A DNA stretch of 64,000 bases, taken from Nothophaeocryptopus gaeumannii (Eukaryota; Ascomycota; Dothideomycetes; Mycosphaerellales; Mycosphaerellaceae). Within the stretch, counting starts at the first letter, position 1; every line of letters starts with the position of its first letter. The translations under genes and the position numbers were made by a program. The notes beneath the pieces are model-generated. The model saw only the letters and a list, made by a program, of their open reading frames with translations, was not told where the DNA came from and did not search any database. The stretch is taken from contig JASISA010000010.1 of the NCBI GenBank assembly GCA_031771865.1, positions 2,294,001 through 2,358,000 of the forward strand, written 5' to 3'. Below, piece after piece: positions 53,813 to 64,000 of the stretch.

Positions 53813-55187
53813 ATGACGCCGCGAATCCGGGACTCATGCGACGACTGCAGCACTCTGAAGGTAAGATTGGCTTGACCGCTCATGGATCAACACTGACTGG
53901 TGACAGATACGATGCGGCAAGGAGCGTCCAAAGTGTGCTCGCTGTGCCTCAAAGGGACTCGACTGCAACTACAGTGTCTCGCAGCGTACCGGCCGTCCAC
54001 CGGCTCGGTCCAAAGTCTCCAATACGGATGCACCCCAAATGGAGTCACCCGAGTCCACGCCGCTGGCACCTCAAGTAGAAATGACCGATGACTTTTCTAT
54101 GCTACCCGGCGGAGCATCGGCATGGCCAGACTCCGTTGACGACGTGTTCGCATCGGCCGATGCCTCATGGCTCCAGAACTCTATGCTGTTCCCATCGGAC
54201 AGTATGGAACCGCTGACTTCTTTGGACACTACTACGGGCCTCGCCGACTTTATGAACTGGTCACAAACCCTGCCAGCGCCAGCCTCATCAACTTCAATAC
54301 CTCAAGACAATAGCTGGCGTACCGTCCCTGTACCGCAACGTCAAAATACTTGGCCGGCACCGGCACCAGCACCAGTGTCAGACCAGCTCCATTTTGCTCA
54401 ACCTTCACCGCGGCGACCTACCTACCCACAGCCCCATCAGTCCACTTCGCAGGTAGCACAGCAGGCGTCTTTGCAACATCGCCAGGCAACAGAGCCCTCC
54501 GACAACATGCGGTGGAGGCCACAGCCCTCACCTTCTACAAGCCAACATGGCCGCTCCACATCAGTACCCGAGCCAAGCCCTTCTTCGTCAACAACCTGTC
54601 GGGGCCAAAACTGCTTGGCGTGTGTAATCCAACTCGTCCAAGACATGCACATCCAATCTCGGTCTTGCAGCATATCACCGGAAGCATCAACTCAAACTCC
54701 AGCAAATAGACAAGCCGGACGCGACGTCGATACTATCCTCTTACAAAATCGAGAAGCAATTCGCACCCTAACAAGAACCCTTGATTGCGGCTGCTCTACC
54801 CAACCCTCTGTGCTGCTCGCGGCCTATCTCCTCGTCTCCAGAATCGTGGAATGGTATGGCGCCATCCTCGGGGTCGAGTCTACACTATCCGGTGATTCCG
54901 GTTACAGCTCACCCATATCAGAGCAGGTAGTCACGAGGCCGATCATGATGGGGAATTTTTGTCTTGATGCCGAGGCACAGAGGAATGTTCAGGCCAAGGT
55001 GGTGCTGACTGAACTGAGGGTGCATGTTCAGCCTCTGCTGGGCAAATTACCGCAGTTCTATTCGAGTGGAAGTGCGAATGAGGGGGAGAGGAATGATCCA
55101 ATGTATGCGCCTGTTGATGCGCAGAGGTGTTCGTTGAGGGAGCAGTTGGGGAGGGTTGTTGCTGAGGCGAGTAGGGTTAGTTGTTGA
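53813..55187 (+). CDS. AflR-like Zn(II)2Cys6 transcription factor
   Basis: Predicted 442 aa from exons 53813-53860 and 53907-55187. The 46-nt intron (GTAAGA/CAG) falls inside the zinc cluster and joins CDDCSTLK to IRCGKERPKC. The six Cys are at 9, 12, 19, 26, 29 and 36, with the linker VSQRTGRPPARSK, close in pattern to AflR of the aflatoxin/sterigmatocystin pathways. A Ser/Pro/Gln-rich middle follows. The C-terminal part (about 230-430) resembles the AflR regulatory domain, with NCLACVIQLVQDMHIQSRSC and ESTLSGDSGYSSP. The length matches AflR (about 440 aa). It is a likely pathway-specific activator in the nucleus; its targets may lie outside the window. Confidence 0.85.
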
Positions 55188-55532
55188 GAGTGTAGTCTGC
55201 ATGGAGCAAGATGGCCTTGAATGAGAATTTCTATTACCAGCACTTTACATGTTGTACACGCGTATCTCAGTAGTTGTAAGACGTATGCAAGACGACGTCG
55301 AAATGAGGTCAAAATGGAGACGAAAAGATGATACGGAGGCCAGCCGCTGGTTGAAGTCTAAATTGAGCCAATGAACAGATGGCAGAGCAAGCGATTGACC
55401 AGCATGCCTATGATATCAGAGAGTATAAAGGTTCGCACTGTGCTGTTTGCGCCGCCATCAAGATCTATAGCAGGAGAGTAGCTAACCAAGAGGTTGGTGC
55501 TCGGCCCCCATGAACGTCTGCAAGCTTTCAAA
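55188..55532. other. Intergenic region
   Basis: About 345 bp between convergent 3' ends of the regulator and GFA genes. Nothing recognised. Confidence 0.5.
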
Positions 55533-56141
55533 TTACTCCGTCTCGCGCTTGACTGCCAGCTGGAACGCCCGCTCGTTGGAAACGGCCTGGATCTTGTCGA
55601 CAAAGTCTGCGCGGTGTACGCAATACTGTTCGGTGTCCGGCTTCCAGGATGCAAAGTCATCGAGCGTCCCAGCCGCAATGCTGACAATCTCGTCCCACAG
55701 CGGCGTGAAAGCGAACAGCTTGCTCCCACAGACATCGCAAAAGACGCGTTTCAATTTGGTGCCCGAATCTGTAGCCGTGTCCCAGTATGTCTTCTGATGC
55801 TCCTCACCTTCCGTCACCTTGAAACCCTGAAGAGCAGTCAGCCGCGCAGTTTTCAGGCCGGCATGCAGGTAGACGAGATGCTGCCAGCACGTTCGGGAAC
55901 GCACTTCTTTGGGACATATCGATGCAGTGTACAATGCCGAGCCTGTCACGCGGCGGCAGTTCAAGCAGTGACAGACTGTAGATGCTCAGCTCCTACTCTG
56001 ATTGTTCTGGTCCAGCTCCCAGATCAGCGGTAGAGGTGTTGTCATACCAGTGTTGTACAGTGGAGTCGCGGACTTGCCACCCAGCTCATACCGAATGGCA
56101 CCACAAAGGCATTGGCCAGTCTTCTTGGGTCCAGAGCTCAT
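55533..56141 (-). CDS. GFA/CENP-V-fold zinc enzyme (glutathione-dependent formaldehyde-activating type)
   Basis: Predicted 152 aa from exons 56141-56048, 55975-55905 and 55826-55533, with 72- and 78-nt introns (GTATGA/CAG and GTGCGT/CAG). Splicing restores the whole family pattern: GQCLCGAIRYEL with Cys11 and Cys13, CHCLNCRRVTGSA with Cys33, 35 and 38, and FCDVCGSKLF with Cys85 and Cys88, the two zinc sites. GFA proteins bind S-hydroxymethyl-glutathione or act on other thiol adducts; in fungal metabolite clusters their role is mostly unknown. No signal peptide, so it is cytosolic. It converges with the AflR-like gene. Confidence 0.85.
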
Positions 56142-57521
56142 GGCGCGATGCAGTGGATGCTTATAGGAAGGCGATGACAGCCATCAAGGTATCGACATCT
56201 GCAAGAAGCCTGGTCGTGAAGAAGCACCACGTCCAGTTGGTCAGCTCCACAGTCCCCCTCGGCAATGGATTGGTCGCCTCCTCAATGCGCGGAAGGCCAG
56301 ACGCCGTTCGCTCGCACAGCATAGTTCTAATCGGACATGCTGGCTTCGTCACAGTCACATCAATACCGACCGTCGCCACGTTCTCGAGATGCGATGTCTG
56401 CAACACCCATGTCATGATTGTCGACAGCGAATGGAAGAGATGCCGATGTTTGCAGACGACACCGAGGTGCACGTGCCCGGCGATTGTCGGACAGGGAAGA
56501 AGTAGTCTCATGACGGGGAGTATCCACAACATCCATGATGGTCCATGACAAGGACACACCGCGCTTGACGACAGCGTGGCTGCGGCCACCAGACTTCACT
56601 TGTTCACCTCACACCAACATCGGACATTTCTCGATGCAAACTTCGAACCTAAAGGGATTCCAACCACTCTCACGCACGGGACATTCTTCAACAACCACGG
56701 CTCGTCCTGCAGCAAGATCGCTGCCTTTGTCCACCGACATCCAATCAGCCCCACCGACGATTGACAACCCTGGCGAGGGGATATGCATGACAGGCCCGGA
56801 CCGACCTCTCACATCACCTCCCGCCGTCTAGCTGCAGACTGCTCGACGTGGCAACTTCTGTATGCGTGCTTGACTTCAATCACCAGCCTGCAGACCTCCT
56901 CCAGACGAATGGGCAAAGATGGCTGCGAGCACTAGGGATATTTCATCCTCAACGCGACTACCGCCAGTCTTCCACGCTGCTGCCTCTTCCGGGACCTCGC
57001 ATGCCTCGTGCAGTGGAGTCACCATCGGTGAGCCAGTGCAGTTATAACACGCCTCAGCTATTCCAGCTTCGCTAAGCCTGCACTGCGGTGAACTCACCTC
57101 ACTTGTCCCGCGCCGGGGGCTCCTCCACTGTTCATGCTACCTCTTTCACCCGCCAATGACCTGTACACCGACCAAGGCACCGAAGGAGGTCTCGCAAGAG
57201 GCCTGCTATGGGTATGTAAGAGATCCTCTTTGAGTTTCCAGAGACCTGTCTCCATGCCCTACTCGCGCCGAACTCTGGGAGATCTTCTACCCTTTTCCCT
57301 CTCTCCAAAGACTCTTGTAACTTTGTACCCTTCTTAACAGTCTCTCTTCTTACGAGGAACGTTGACTACCAAACGCAGAACCGACATACTCCGCGTGCCA
57401 CTACATCTAATATCCTTCATCACTGCACTTCAGCTTCTTGTTCTACTACTGTACAGCATTCATTCCCCACACTCGTGAACCTTGCATTCTTCTCCGCTTC
57501 TTTCGCTGCTGCTGCGCCATC
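56142..57521. other. Intergenic region
   Basis: About 1.38 kb between the divergent GFA and glyoxalase-fold genes. Overlapping long frames exist on both strands at 56161-56589 (142 codons minus, 188 plus), but neither shows recognisable motifs. Confidence 0.45.
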
Positions 57522-59517
57522 ATGCCTGTGTCACATCTGGGGCTCACAGTTTCTCACATCCCTTCCGCGACTTCGTTCTATCTGGCCGCCCTTCAGCCGC
57601 TTGGGTACCGCTTCATCGGCCATCAGGGCGACTCTATCGGACTTGGAGTAGAGTCTGCAGACTTCTTTATCACACAATCACCTATTGGGTATGTCTCATG
57701 CCGCACTTTGATGTGATGGGAAGATCGCTGACACTGCAAACAGCACCCGACTTTCGCCAAATCACATCGCATTTCTGGCTGACGATCGCAATACTGTCCG
57801 AGAATGCTATACAGCATCACTAAACGCAGGCGGCTACCCCAGTGGCGCCCCGAACTACAGGAACGAGGACTGCTCCTGCTTTAACGCTGCTGTCGAGGAT
57901 CTGGATGGGAACACCATCGAATTCATCTTCCGACAACCACATGGCGAAGGAGCTGGGTGTGGTGCTGCGGCCCCTTCCGAGACGAGTCGTGTTCTGACGT
58001 GGCGGCAAGAGGTTGCTGACAATGGCGTCCAAGATGACGCGCAGTCAGTCGCGGAGTCTCTCCGCTCACGAGGTACTGCCGTGTCGAAAGCAAAGTCGCG
58101 AATGCAGACCGCTCTCGACCTTGCTTCGACTACCTCTAAATCGGTGAAGTCTGAAGCACCATCACAAGGCGTCTCGCGCGTCAACACTGTTCCTGCAAAA
58201 CCCGACTTTGGTGGCAAGACGATGCTTGGGTGTGCTTTAGGAGCCGCGGCTGGCGCTGCGCTCATGTTTGCTATGACGAGGGAAGAGTCGACGAATGCGA
58301 AGGAGGAATCTGATCATGTAGCTTACATGGCGTCCCGTCGCGGATCTGGACAATCCAAGTCAAGACACTCTATCGACGTCGGTCGTCCAACACCTCCTGC
58401 GCCCAAGGCTGAGACTGTTCCACCGTCAATGCCATCGGCCTATGCTCCTCCACCACCGAGATCAGAGGCCAAGGATGACAGAAGGTTTCATCGCAACTAT
58501 AGCACGACCGAGTCCGCATACAGCCGTCCATATCCACGATCAACTCAGGCCAAGCGCATGATCGAAGCAACAGGCCACAATCGGGACGACGACGTGCAGG
58601 AAGCGTTGTCGCGATACACCCATTTGCGACCTCATCTGACTCGTAGCAGAACTACCGACGATTACGCACCGGAGCAGATCCTGGCCAGGTCAAATGCACC
58701 ACCGAGCAGTTACGGTATCAAGCGAGCGAGTACGCTGCCTATCGAAGCGAACGTGGATAGGCCAAACTACTATCTAGAAGGACCTAAGAGTAGTATCTCA
58801 AGACACAGCAGTCGCCGTGACGACGACCGTAGATCATCGGCTTCTCGACGCACCTCTCACTCACACCGCCGCACGAGCGCCGACGACACGGATAGACTCA
58901 AGCGCCACGACAGCGGCGTTAGCATGCCTTCCTCGCGCTCACACCGCGACCGTGGCAGTGAAACAGGACGTCGCTCATCAGCTTCAATCATCAAGGCACC
59001 GAGACGAAACTCAGGCCAGGACGCCATCCCATTGCCGCCACCTCCGATCGCATCGAACGCTCCCAAGGCTCCTTCGAAAGCACCAAGTAGCTGCTACTAT
59101 CCCGCCGCAATCAGCTTGCCACCGAGTCAAGCAAGCACCAAAGTCACAGCTGTCAGAGACTCGCCCCGCTCCAAAGCGACCAGCTATGTTTCTGCCCGCG
59201 AAGCTCCACCAGTGCCTCCCAAACCCAACAAGGTCTACGATAACGACTCAGTCCTTCAAAGTTTGGAAGACTTCGAAGCGGAAGAGTCCGACGGTCTGGG
59301 AGACATCAAGACCGTCCTACCCGAAGACTCCATCTCCTGCGTCGACCAACCTCGCCGCCATCGACGTACCTCGCACTCGAGTCGTCATAGTGGGAGTAGG
59401 CATTCAAGTCGGCGAAGTGAGAGGAGTGATCGGACCGAGAGGCCGGCGAAGGAGAGACATGCGACGATTGGACTGCCGCTTAGGAGGAAGGAAGGGAGCA
59501 GATTCAGTTTCGTTTGA
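57522..59517 (+). CDS. Glyoxalase/VOC-fold protein with long disordered C-terminal tail
   Basis: Predicted 646 aa from exons 57522-57688 and 57744-59517. The 55-nt intron (GTATGT/CAG) joins FITQSPIG to TRLSPNHIAFLADD. Residues 1-135 are a vicinal-oxygen-chelate domain: VSHLGLTVSHIPSATSFYLA with a metal-type His, PNHIAFLA with the second, and DLDGNTIEFIF with the usual acidic ligand. After a linker comes a Gly/Ala-rich hydrophobic stretch at about 216-233 (LGCALGAAAGAALMFAM) that could cross or dock on a membrane. The remaining 400 residues are low-complexity, rich in Ser, Arg, His and Pro, with RS-like repeats. The typical VOC family size is about 130 aa, so the tail is the unusual part. Substrate is unknown. 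Confidence 0.8.
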
Positions 59518-60406
59518 GAGACTTCCAGTATGGGCGGCAACGTCATATTTCGACAGACATTTGATAGAGAATTGACAGGAAGTGCTTTTCCATGAAGCAT
59601 CGCAGTATTGGTATCACTCGTTTGAGGGGACTGAGGGGGAGATTCTTGGGCGCCGCAGTTGGCGTCCTTGCGTGCAAGGCATGGTTGTGTGTAGTATAGT
59701 TTCGGTTCTACGTCTATCTTCTGCGCTCGCTCGCACAATGCATTGTCATTGCCTTGCTTCGAAGTCTGCTTGCTCTCGTTCTGATGAGCAGTAAGATAGT
59801 GATTGAGTTCTACCTGTAGCAAGATCACATCTATACTTATTCGGTTGCAGGGATAGTGGATGTCCGATGTTGGCCGGTCCCGGTCAGCGAAGGAACTCTT
59901 TCGACGGCTTGCTTTCTCTGAACTTGACCTTATCAACATCTCTGCCATGATCGAATCCGCCCGACTTGCACTGCGCTTATGCCCGGCGAAATACCAAAAT
60001 GATCGTCTGCTAGCAATATACTCCGCAGCAACCGAGCGTCGTCCGCCGGCTTCGAAATGATGACTTCCAGCGACCGACAGTTTCCGAACATCGCGAACAT
60101 TTCAAGGACTCACTGCACAAATAGAATGAAACAGGCGGCAGTCAGCCGAGTGACACCGACTGACCCATGTTCACCGGCTCTTCACTTCACGTAGGATAGA
60201 ATGAAAATGCATGACGCACTGACTCCATACCAATTTCAGTCGTGAGCGAGTCGTGGATGGTAGGTAGCTTCGTTTCATTGTCGTTTCGCAGTCCTCGTTG
60301 AAAGGTCTAGTCGCTAGTCGACGTCACATTCATTATTCGCTCAACAGGTCCATCCTTCGTTCGGAAAGAACCTTGCTGGTTCAAGATCCCCATACTCACA
60401 AGCAAA
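59518..60406. other. Intergenic region
   Basis: About 890 bp with no supported gene. The right end is the promoter of the secreted-protein gene. Confidence 0.5.
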
Positions 60407-61189
60407 ATGAAGACTGCCGCCATCTTCTCCCTCGCCGGCTTGGCTCTCGCCACTCCAATCCACAGGAGCCTCCGACGTGCCTCCAACGTCCGTCGAGACT
60501 ATGGCCACCATTTCGGCAACTACTTCTCCACCGGTCCCGTCGCCGACGACACCTTCATTCGCGAAGCCATCACGACGCTCATCCTGCCCGAAACGAATTC
60601 TCCACAGACCGGCTTCTTGGATCTCTGGCCCGGGATGAAAACGAGCGATGGCGATTTAATCCAGGGTTTGGCGATTAGCGCCGCCGATGGACTTTCAGGC
60701 TGCTCTAGAGCCAGTGGGAAGTGGTGTATCGTCGCTTCCACGCTGGAGGCTACGCAAGAAAATGCGGATTACGTTCCTGCAGACCCAGGCTCCTCCGTAA
60801 CTTTCCACTGTGCGTTATCTCCAACCTCCCACCTCCCTTTCCCCATCTCAATCCTAACCAACATTTCGCAGACAAATACAACGACCAAACATCCAAATAC
60901 GATCAAACCGTCCTGCTCAACGGAACTCCCGTCTCTAGCATCTCGACAGATAGCGGGAGAGCTATAGGTTGGGGTACCGCGATAGAGTGCCAGTTGGCCG
61001 CGTGTGGCCGCGTGTGGCACCGTCCCAGCCCACGAGTACGTGGATACGAAGCTCATCATGAGTGTCGCGGAGCCGGAGTATGATCATACCAAACAAGTCA
61101 CTGGCGCGATTGGAAATCTGGTGACGAGTGATGGCGGACAGACGTGGACGATTGAGACGATTCGTATTGAGAAATATACTTACACATAG
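60407..61189 (+). pseudogene. Secreted protein broken by a 10-bp tandem duplication
   Basis: Exon 1 is 60407-60809; a 62-nt intron (GTGCGT/CAG) leads to exon 2 at 60872. Residues 1-16 form a signal peptide (MKTAAIFSLAGLALAT), followed by a dibasic pro-region with RR sites. The frame then runs through WGTAIECQLAACG and shifts, because GGCCGCGTGT occurs twice in a row (60996-61005 and 61006-61015). As read, translation ends early near 61083. The other frame continues the protein without break, from CGTVPAHEYVDTKLIMS to TIETIRIEKYTYT at 61189. The break could be a true null allele or an assembly error. I do not recognise the family; it looks like a small extracellular fungal protein. Confidence 0.7.
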
Positions 61190-61524
61190 GAGCTTGGAGT
61201 TTCAGCTTCGACTTCGTAGCGCGTCATGATGTGAGGGTTAGTTGTATATGGGGTCCGCGGATATCTTCGCCATCGAGTCTATCTCCGTCAGCAGCCCAAT
61301 TTGGCAATCCAGTTCTTCTGGTGTAATGATTGCAACGAAGCATCTCTGTCGATATCATGCTCGTCGCCCAAACCGTGCTCAAACGCCACGCTCCCACTCG
61401 AAGAATCGGACTCTACCTAGGTGAACTCATGCTCCTCGCCTTCGTACTAAAAACGACCCCATTCCTCCCCTTCGTACTAAAAACACTTCCATTCCTCCCC
61501 CTCGCACTCTCACTTCCCCTCCTA

Positions 61525-63095
61525 TCACTTCCCCGCGCGCCCGCTGGCTGTATTTGGCCGGCTCGGAATCTCCCACTCATCCTTCCTCGTCAACCCCCGC
61601 CCGAACTCCCTCAGCCCAATAACGCGCGACTCGGTTGTGGGCGTGGCAACATACGAAGAGTCGACTTCAATCTCCGTAGTCTTGATCACGCCACCAAGGC
61701 CTTCCCACCTTCCACTGCCATCAGCCGCTTCCCAGCGTTGGCGACCGCCGCCTTTGATGGATGTGGCGATACCTTGGACGCGGGCGGATTTTGCGAAGAT
61801 GGTATCGGATGGTGGCCGCGGCGAGATTCGGATGTCGTAACTGTCGTGTCGGGACGTGAGGGCATCGTACTCGCTGTCTCTGCGTGTCGTTGTCGTGATG
61901 CGTTCTAAGCTTTTACCGAATACTCTGGATGCTTTGCTGCTGAGACCTGGTTTTCCGTTTCGCCAGCTTCGGCCAGATTGTGACGGGGGTTGGTAGTAGC
62001 CTCCGCCAATTGTTTTCGCGACTGGGTAGTCTCCGGGCAACTCGACCACGGAGCCCTCGGTTTGCCCATTGGTGGAAGAGAATTGGAACAGAGAGATGAT
62101 TTTGCGTGGAACGTGTTTGAGGAGAGGACGGAGGACCGGGAGGCAAGATGTAATGATCTGGAAAAATATGGTTAATGTCTTCAGGGTTTCAGGGACTAAT
62201 TTTGGTCATCTTACTCCAATGTTGAGCTCGAGGGCACTGCGATCCACGAAATGCGCCGTATCGTGGTCTCCGTAAGCTATGCGATGAATCTGCGAGGCTC
62301 GCATAATGGAAATTATCGTCGTGAGAAGACCCAGTGCAAAGACGATTGTGAGGCCAACTTTGGTCGCGCGGTCCAGATTGAGTCGGTATACCAGAGGAAT
62401 CGGTATCAGAAAGATGATCACATCACATAGGATGGCAGTAACGCTGATCGCATAGTTGATGGGCGCGAATGGGAGGCAAGTGCCAACGAGTTCGCGATCG
62501 AACATTTTGCCGACCTGCCAAATGTCAGTTCGCGGGCTGAAACTTGTGGCGCACGGCAGAAATATTACGGGAATGCATTGGCACATGTATAGTACGACGA
62601 ATATGGCGTTCGCGACCGTCGAAAAGACAGCCACTCCAATGATGAAGTGCCTGTATTTCTTGTCCGTGCTGCCTTTTGTCATGCGTAGGTATGAGATGCA
62701 CAAAGCGAGCTTGAAGCCGGCCAGGCCAAAAAGGTAGAATGGCCTAGCGCTATAGTTCGCAATCATGAAGTTCCTGAAGTCTTCTTTCGGTCGAAGCGCG
62801 GGGTTGAGGCCGAGGCCGTATCTGGTCTGTACGATGCAGAACGCGGTGTAGATGAGGCTGAAGACCTGGCAGCAGTACTCGTCAGTGTGTATGTTCCTAG
62901 GCTCTTTGCTGTGCATTTCCGCACCATTGTGACCAGTGTGATGCAGTCTTCAGAGTGTATTGCCCTCCTTCTCACCCAGAGTCGCGCGCCCACGGCGACA
63001 ATCATCAGGACCGTAAACACCAGTACTGTGACCGTGATGGCTGGCCCTGTGCTCAGCATGTCGAGCTCTGGCGATGCTCCTTGTACCCAACCCAT
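61525..63095 (-). CDS. Seven-TM rhodopsin-like (SAT4/PTH11-type) integral membrane protein
   Basis: Predicted 466 aa from exons 63095-62925, 62865-62569, 62514-62215 and 62157-61525, with introns of 59, 54 and 57 nt, all GT-AG and in frame. Hydrophobic segments in order: ITVTVLVFTVLMIVAVGARL, VFSLIYTAFCIV, FYLFGLAGFKLALCISYL, IIGVAVFSTVANAIFVVLYM, INYAISVTAILCDVIIFLIP, VGLTIVFALGLLTTIISIM, and the family's end motif ELNIGIITSCLPVLRPLLK. A Ser/Arg-rich cytosolic tail of about 170 residues follows. Related fungal proteins include PTH11-type receptors that sense surfaces in pathogens; a sensory role is inference. ATG 63095 was chosen because the frame upstream starts only with TTG. Confidence 0.88.
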
Positions 63096-64000
63096 ATCTT
63101 CCCTCAATTACTCTCTGCTCTTCACATGGTTGTCAGCGGGTTGGCGTTGTCATAGATCGCGTGTATGGTAGCACCACAACATGACGCGAGGCGTAAAAGT
63201 CCGACATGCAGTGGAACGAAGGGAGATCATCGTCGGCTCTCCTCTGTTGAAGAGGGACGAGCTGCAGGATTACTTTGCCAGCGCATGGCTGTGGGACACA
63301 CCCAAGGTCTACGGGTGAGTGTATGGGTATCATTGGGAGGGTGTCAAGTTTTCTGGCTCAGCTGTTGAGTATATCCGTTGTTGCGCGAGTCACCCTGTCG
63401 ATCGTTCTGCACGCAAGCTCGCAAGACACGAACCCGAGTGTACGTGTGTGTCGGCACTGTGTTCGAGTATCGTCTTGACAGCAGCCGCGTGTTCCTGCAT
63501 TGGACAGACTGTGTACGGAGCCCGGAAAGTAGTTGAGCGTTAGCAGAGACAGATTGTTGACAACATGTCGAAATGAGGGGAGTCGGTGTCAGTGCCGAGG
63601 AGGAGACGGCAATCTCCGGTGACGCAACAACATGCATCTTGGCCTCATAATTCTATCATCATTGTTCCTGTCCTCGATCGTCTCATGTCAACTTTCGGCA
63701 TGCAATCTTCCGATCACTGTTCTCAACCTCTACAAGCAACTCGACAGACAGGAAGACAAGAACATCAAACTTGCCAGCCATAAGACAAGCCAGACATGAG
63801 AAGGCCAGACATGAGAAGGCCAGTCATAAGAAGGCCATTCATATGAACCCCAGGGTCGCCCTTGGGAGAGCTGCTAGACGAATGGCCTGAGGATGCCAAG
63901 TACGAGATGAGACAAGAGAGCGAGCTGATGGTCGCCTCTGGCATGTACTCATCGGTCGACATTGCAATGCATCGTTCAGCTCGTGCAGGCAGTTGGAATC
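63096..64000. other. Intergenic region to the window end
   Basis: About 900 bp upstream of the membrane-protein gene. Apart from a short tandem repeat at 63789-63848 nothing is recognised; short frames on both strands have no motifs. Confidence 0.45.
63789..63848. repeat. 15-bp tandem repeat, four units
   Basis: Units of GCCAGACATGAGAAG: the first two are identical, the third and fourth carry 2-5 changes. On the minus strand it would encode a GLLMS repeat, but no gene is supported there. Confidence 0.75.

Noticed and set aside
56161..56589. Overlapping long frames on both strands (142 and 188 codons)
   Set aside because: No motif, no consistent codon pattern and no splice context on either strand; probably chance openness in GC-balanced DNA.

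Overview
This window is nuclear DNA of a filamentous ascomycete (Pezizomycotina), most likely a Dothideomycete of the Mycosphaerella/Cercospora type. The evidence is short 46-81 nt GT-AG introns with CTRAC-like branch sites, AflR-like and PKS-associated O-methyltransferase families, SAT4/PTH11-type membrane proteins, and repeats eroded by repeat-induced point mutation (RIP). The genus is inference. The DNA alternates between GC-balanced gene blocks and TA-saturated repeat blocks in which almost every reading frame is closed by TAG/TAA.

Layout. (1) 1-7.4 kb: RIP-damaged Tad1-type LINE copies plus a Fot1/pogo relic, all on the minus strand. (2) 7.4-16.7 kb: a gene island with a Kelch protein, an O-methyltransferase, a Baeyer-Villiger monooxygenase, a dead MFS transporter and an alpha/beta hydrolase. 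(3) 16.7-30.5 kb: a nested graveyard of a pogo relic, an unmutated 348-bp LTR, a Copia relic, another LINE copy, an inverted LINE scrap, a second LINE family and a truncated Helitron. (4) 30.5-40.4 kb: a pair of small secreted proteins that share their mature N-terminus, small Arg-rich ORFs, a tRNA-Glu gene with two insertions, UNG1 and a GH47 mannosidase. (5) 40.4-45.2 kb: a 4.8-kb DNA transposon with 38-bp terminal inverted repeats, an integrase-type transposase, two accessory genes and a 9-bp motif (CACTCGCAG/CACTCGTAG) scattered through it in dozens of copies. (6) 45.9-64 kb: a second O-methyltransferase, a conserved hypothetical protein, a DHA-type MFS pump, an EthD-domain protein, an AflR-like regulator, a GFA-family enzyme, a glyoxalase-fold protein with a long disordered tail, a secreted protein broken by a 10-bp duplication, and a SAT4-type membrane protein.

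How the genes may work together. The OMT/BVMO/MFS/hydrolase island and the OMT/MFS/EthD/AflR-like/GFA region have the tailoring, export and regulatory genes of polyketide-type secondary metabolism, but no backbone synthase is in the window. They may be cluster edges, orphan tailoring genes or remnants. The secreted-protein pair sits beside the repeat block, as effector candidates often do.

The two most unusual signals are the tRNA-Glu(CTC) gene, whose T-stem is split by a 56-nt insertion with all the marks of a spliceosomal intron, and the motif-studded transposon.
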